A stretch of DNA of 64,000 nt from Desulfopila inferna (lineage in GTDB: Bacteria; Desulfobacterota; Desulfobulbia; Desulfobulbales; Desulfocapsaceae). The notes beneath the pieces are model-generated. The model had not been told where the DNA came from. It searched no databases and saw only the letters and a list, made by a program, of their open reading frames with translations. A program made the position numbers and the translations under genes. Positions 63,262-64,000 of the stretch are shown piece by piece; the first letter of the stretch is position 1; every line of letters starts with the position of its first letter. The DNA lies in contig NZ_JAFFQE010000002.1 in assembly GCF_016919005.1 (NCBI RefSeq), positions 868,001 through 932,000 of the forward strand, given 5' to 3'.

Positions 63262-64000
63262 CTCATATCCTGTGCCGTTGAGGTGAGAAAGACTACCGCA
63301 TGACTGCTGATGCCTTCCTTTCTGCCGGTATAGCCCATCTTTTCCGTGGTTGTCGCTTTGATATTAATCTGCTCGGGAGTACTCTCGCAGCCTTGAGCCA
63401 GAATCTTTTTCATCCCGGCAATAGAGGAAGCCAGCCGTGGTTCCTGGCAGATTATGGTGATATCCGCATTGCCAATGGTGTAGCCGTCCTGCCGCATGAT
63501 TTCAGCGACCTGTTCCAGCAGCCGTATCGAGTAGATATCCTTGAATTCCGCCGCAGAGTCGGGAAAATGGGCTCCGATATCGCCCCTGCCCAGGGCCCCA
63601 AGGATGGCATCGCACAGAGCGTGGGTAACCACATCGGCATCGGAATGCCCGGCAAGCCCCCGCTCATATGTAATCCTGACTCCGCCAAGCACCAGCTCCC
63701 TGCCTGGAGCAAAACTGTGGGCGTCGAATCCATGTCCTATTCTGAACTGATTGGTCGATGGCTGCATAAGAATTCTTTCGGCCATAAAGAGATCTTCGGG
63801 CCGGGTGATTTTGATGTTGGTCTCCGATCCGGCCACGAGCTTGACGGGAATCGCGGCACGCTCCAGCAGGGACGCTTCATCCGTCGCTTCAAAGTCTCCC
63901 GCCTCGGCAAATGCCCGGCGTAAAAGCGGAAATCTTGCCGCCTGCGGGGTCTGGGCCTGCCATAGCGCCGACCTGTCGATGGTGGCGCTGATGGAATCGC
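63252..64000 (-). CDS. ispDF: Bifunctional IspD/IspF protein, 3' part only
   Basis: A continuous frame from the window edge to a TAA at 63252. The visible N-terminal part (64000 to about 63760) is the end of IspD: LWQAQTPQAARFPLLRRAF, and VKLVAGSETNIKITRPEDL. It runs without a stop into IspF: IGHGFDAHSFAPGRELVLGGV (zinc His and Asp), GLAGHSDADVVTHALCDAILGALG, and GDIGAHFPD, ending with INIKATTTEKMGYTGR. The two activities form 4-diphosphocytidyl-methylerythritol and the 2,4-cyclodiphosphate of the MEP isoprenoid pathway. Fused IspDF is known from several bacterial groups. The start lies outside the window. Confidence 0.9.
   Translation of the reverse strand, partial: DSISATIDRSALWQAQTPQAARFPLLRRAFAEAGDFEATDEASLLERAAIPVKLVAGSETNIKITRPEDLFMAERILMQPSTNQFRIGHGFDAHSFAPGRELVLGGVRITYERGLAGHSDADVVTHALCDAILGALGRGDIGAHFPDSAAEFKDIYSIRLLEQVAEIMRQDGYTIGNADITIICQEPRLASSIAGMKKILAQGCESTPEQINIKATTTEKMGYTGRKEGISSHAVVFLTSTAQDMRCR

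Overview
The window looks like a chromosomal segment of an anaerobic, energy-versatile Desulfobacterota bacterium, most likely in or near Desulfobulbales. This is inferred from gene content, not from any search. The clues are a non-pyrrolysine MttB-family methyltransferase, a Tat-exported molybdopterin oxidoreductase, an L-lactate permease, a NADH-linked NuoEF/HydBC-type flavin and iron-sulfur module, many PAS sensor kinases, and c-di-GMP proteins (PilZ, GGDEF). No rRNA, tRNA, CRISPR array, transposase or phage gene was recognised.

Layout. 0-7.5 kb: MttB-like methyltransferase, a repeat-containing membrane protein, a 49-residue DUF3096 protein, a decayed molybdopterin oxidoreductase pseudogene, a small lipoprotein with a CBM48-like fold, a secreted Gly-rich protein and a Na+/H+ antiporter. 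7.8-10.6 kb: four-PAS histidine kinase with an overlapping single-domain response regulator. 11-16.7 kb: operon of TorD-like chaperone, Tat-exported molybdoenzyme, four-cluster ferredoxin subunit and a small exported protein of unknown family, next to a PAS-LuxR regulator. 17-24.9 kb: complete seven-gene V-type ATPase operon (E, DUF2764, A, B, D, I, K). 24.9-27.4 kb: lactate permease with its GntR/FadR-type regulator and a clear promoter. 27.9-28.8 kb: two small accessory genes. 28.9-33.6 kb: fused membrane/flavoprotein oxidoreductase, PilZ protein, DUF808 protein and a cyclic-nucleotide-binding protein. 33.8-39.2 kb: four-gene NADH-linked redox complex. 39.5-45.3 kb: TetR-regulated RND efflux system plus a small membrane protein. 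45.5-47.4 kb: sodium:solute symporter with a 28-residue companion. 48.2-64 kb: tandem CDP-alcohol phosphotransferase fusion, UMF1 transporter, UspA, DNA alkylation repair pair (tag, ogt), hybrid kinase, class II aldolase-like protein, PilZ protein, HD-domain protein, response regulator-GGDEF, purF, an M20 peptidase and the 3' part of an ispDF fusion.

How it fits together. Several genes point to sodium-coupled physiology: the V-ATPase K subunit has residues that align by eye with the Na+ ligands of Enterococcus NtpK, and an Na+/H+ antiporter and an SSS symporter lie in the same window. Lactate uptake, the NADH-linked iron-sulfur complex and the exported molybdoenzyme would supply and consume electrons. 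A 23-bp near-perfect copy of the 3' end of the lactate permease gene lies upstream of the V-ATPase operon, so the operon is bracketed by related sequence. This is a hint of how the cassette was inserted.

The observations most worth a second look are the bracketing repeat and the unusual C-terminal tail of the V-ATPase A subunit, the NADH-linked complex whose molybdopterin-type subunit has lost its metal ligand, the molybdoenzyme operon with an unrecognised small exported partner, the tandem CDP-alcohol phosphotransferase, and several genes below 50 codons. All family assignments were made by reading the sequence; none was checked against a database.
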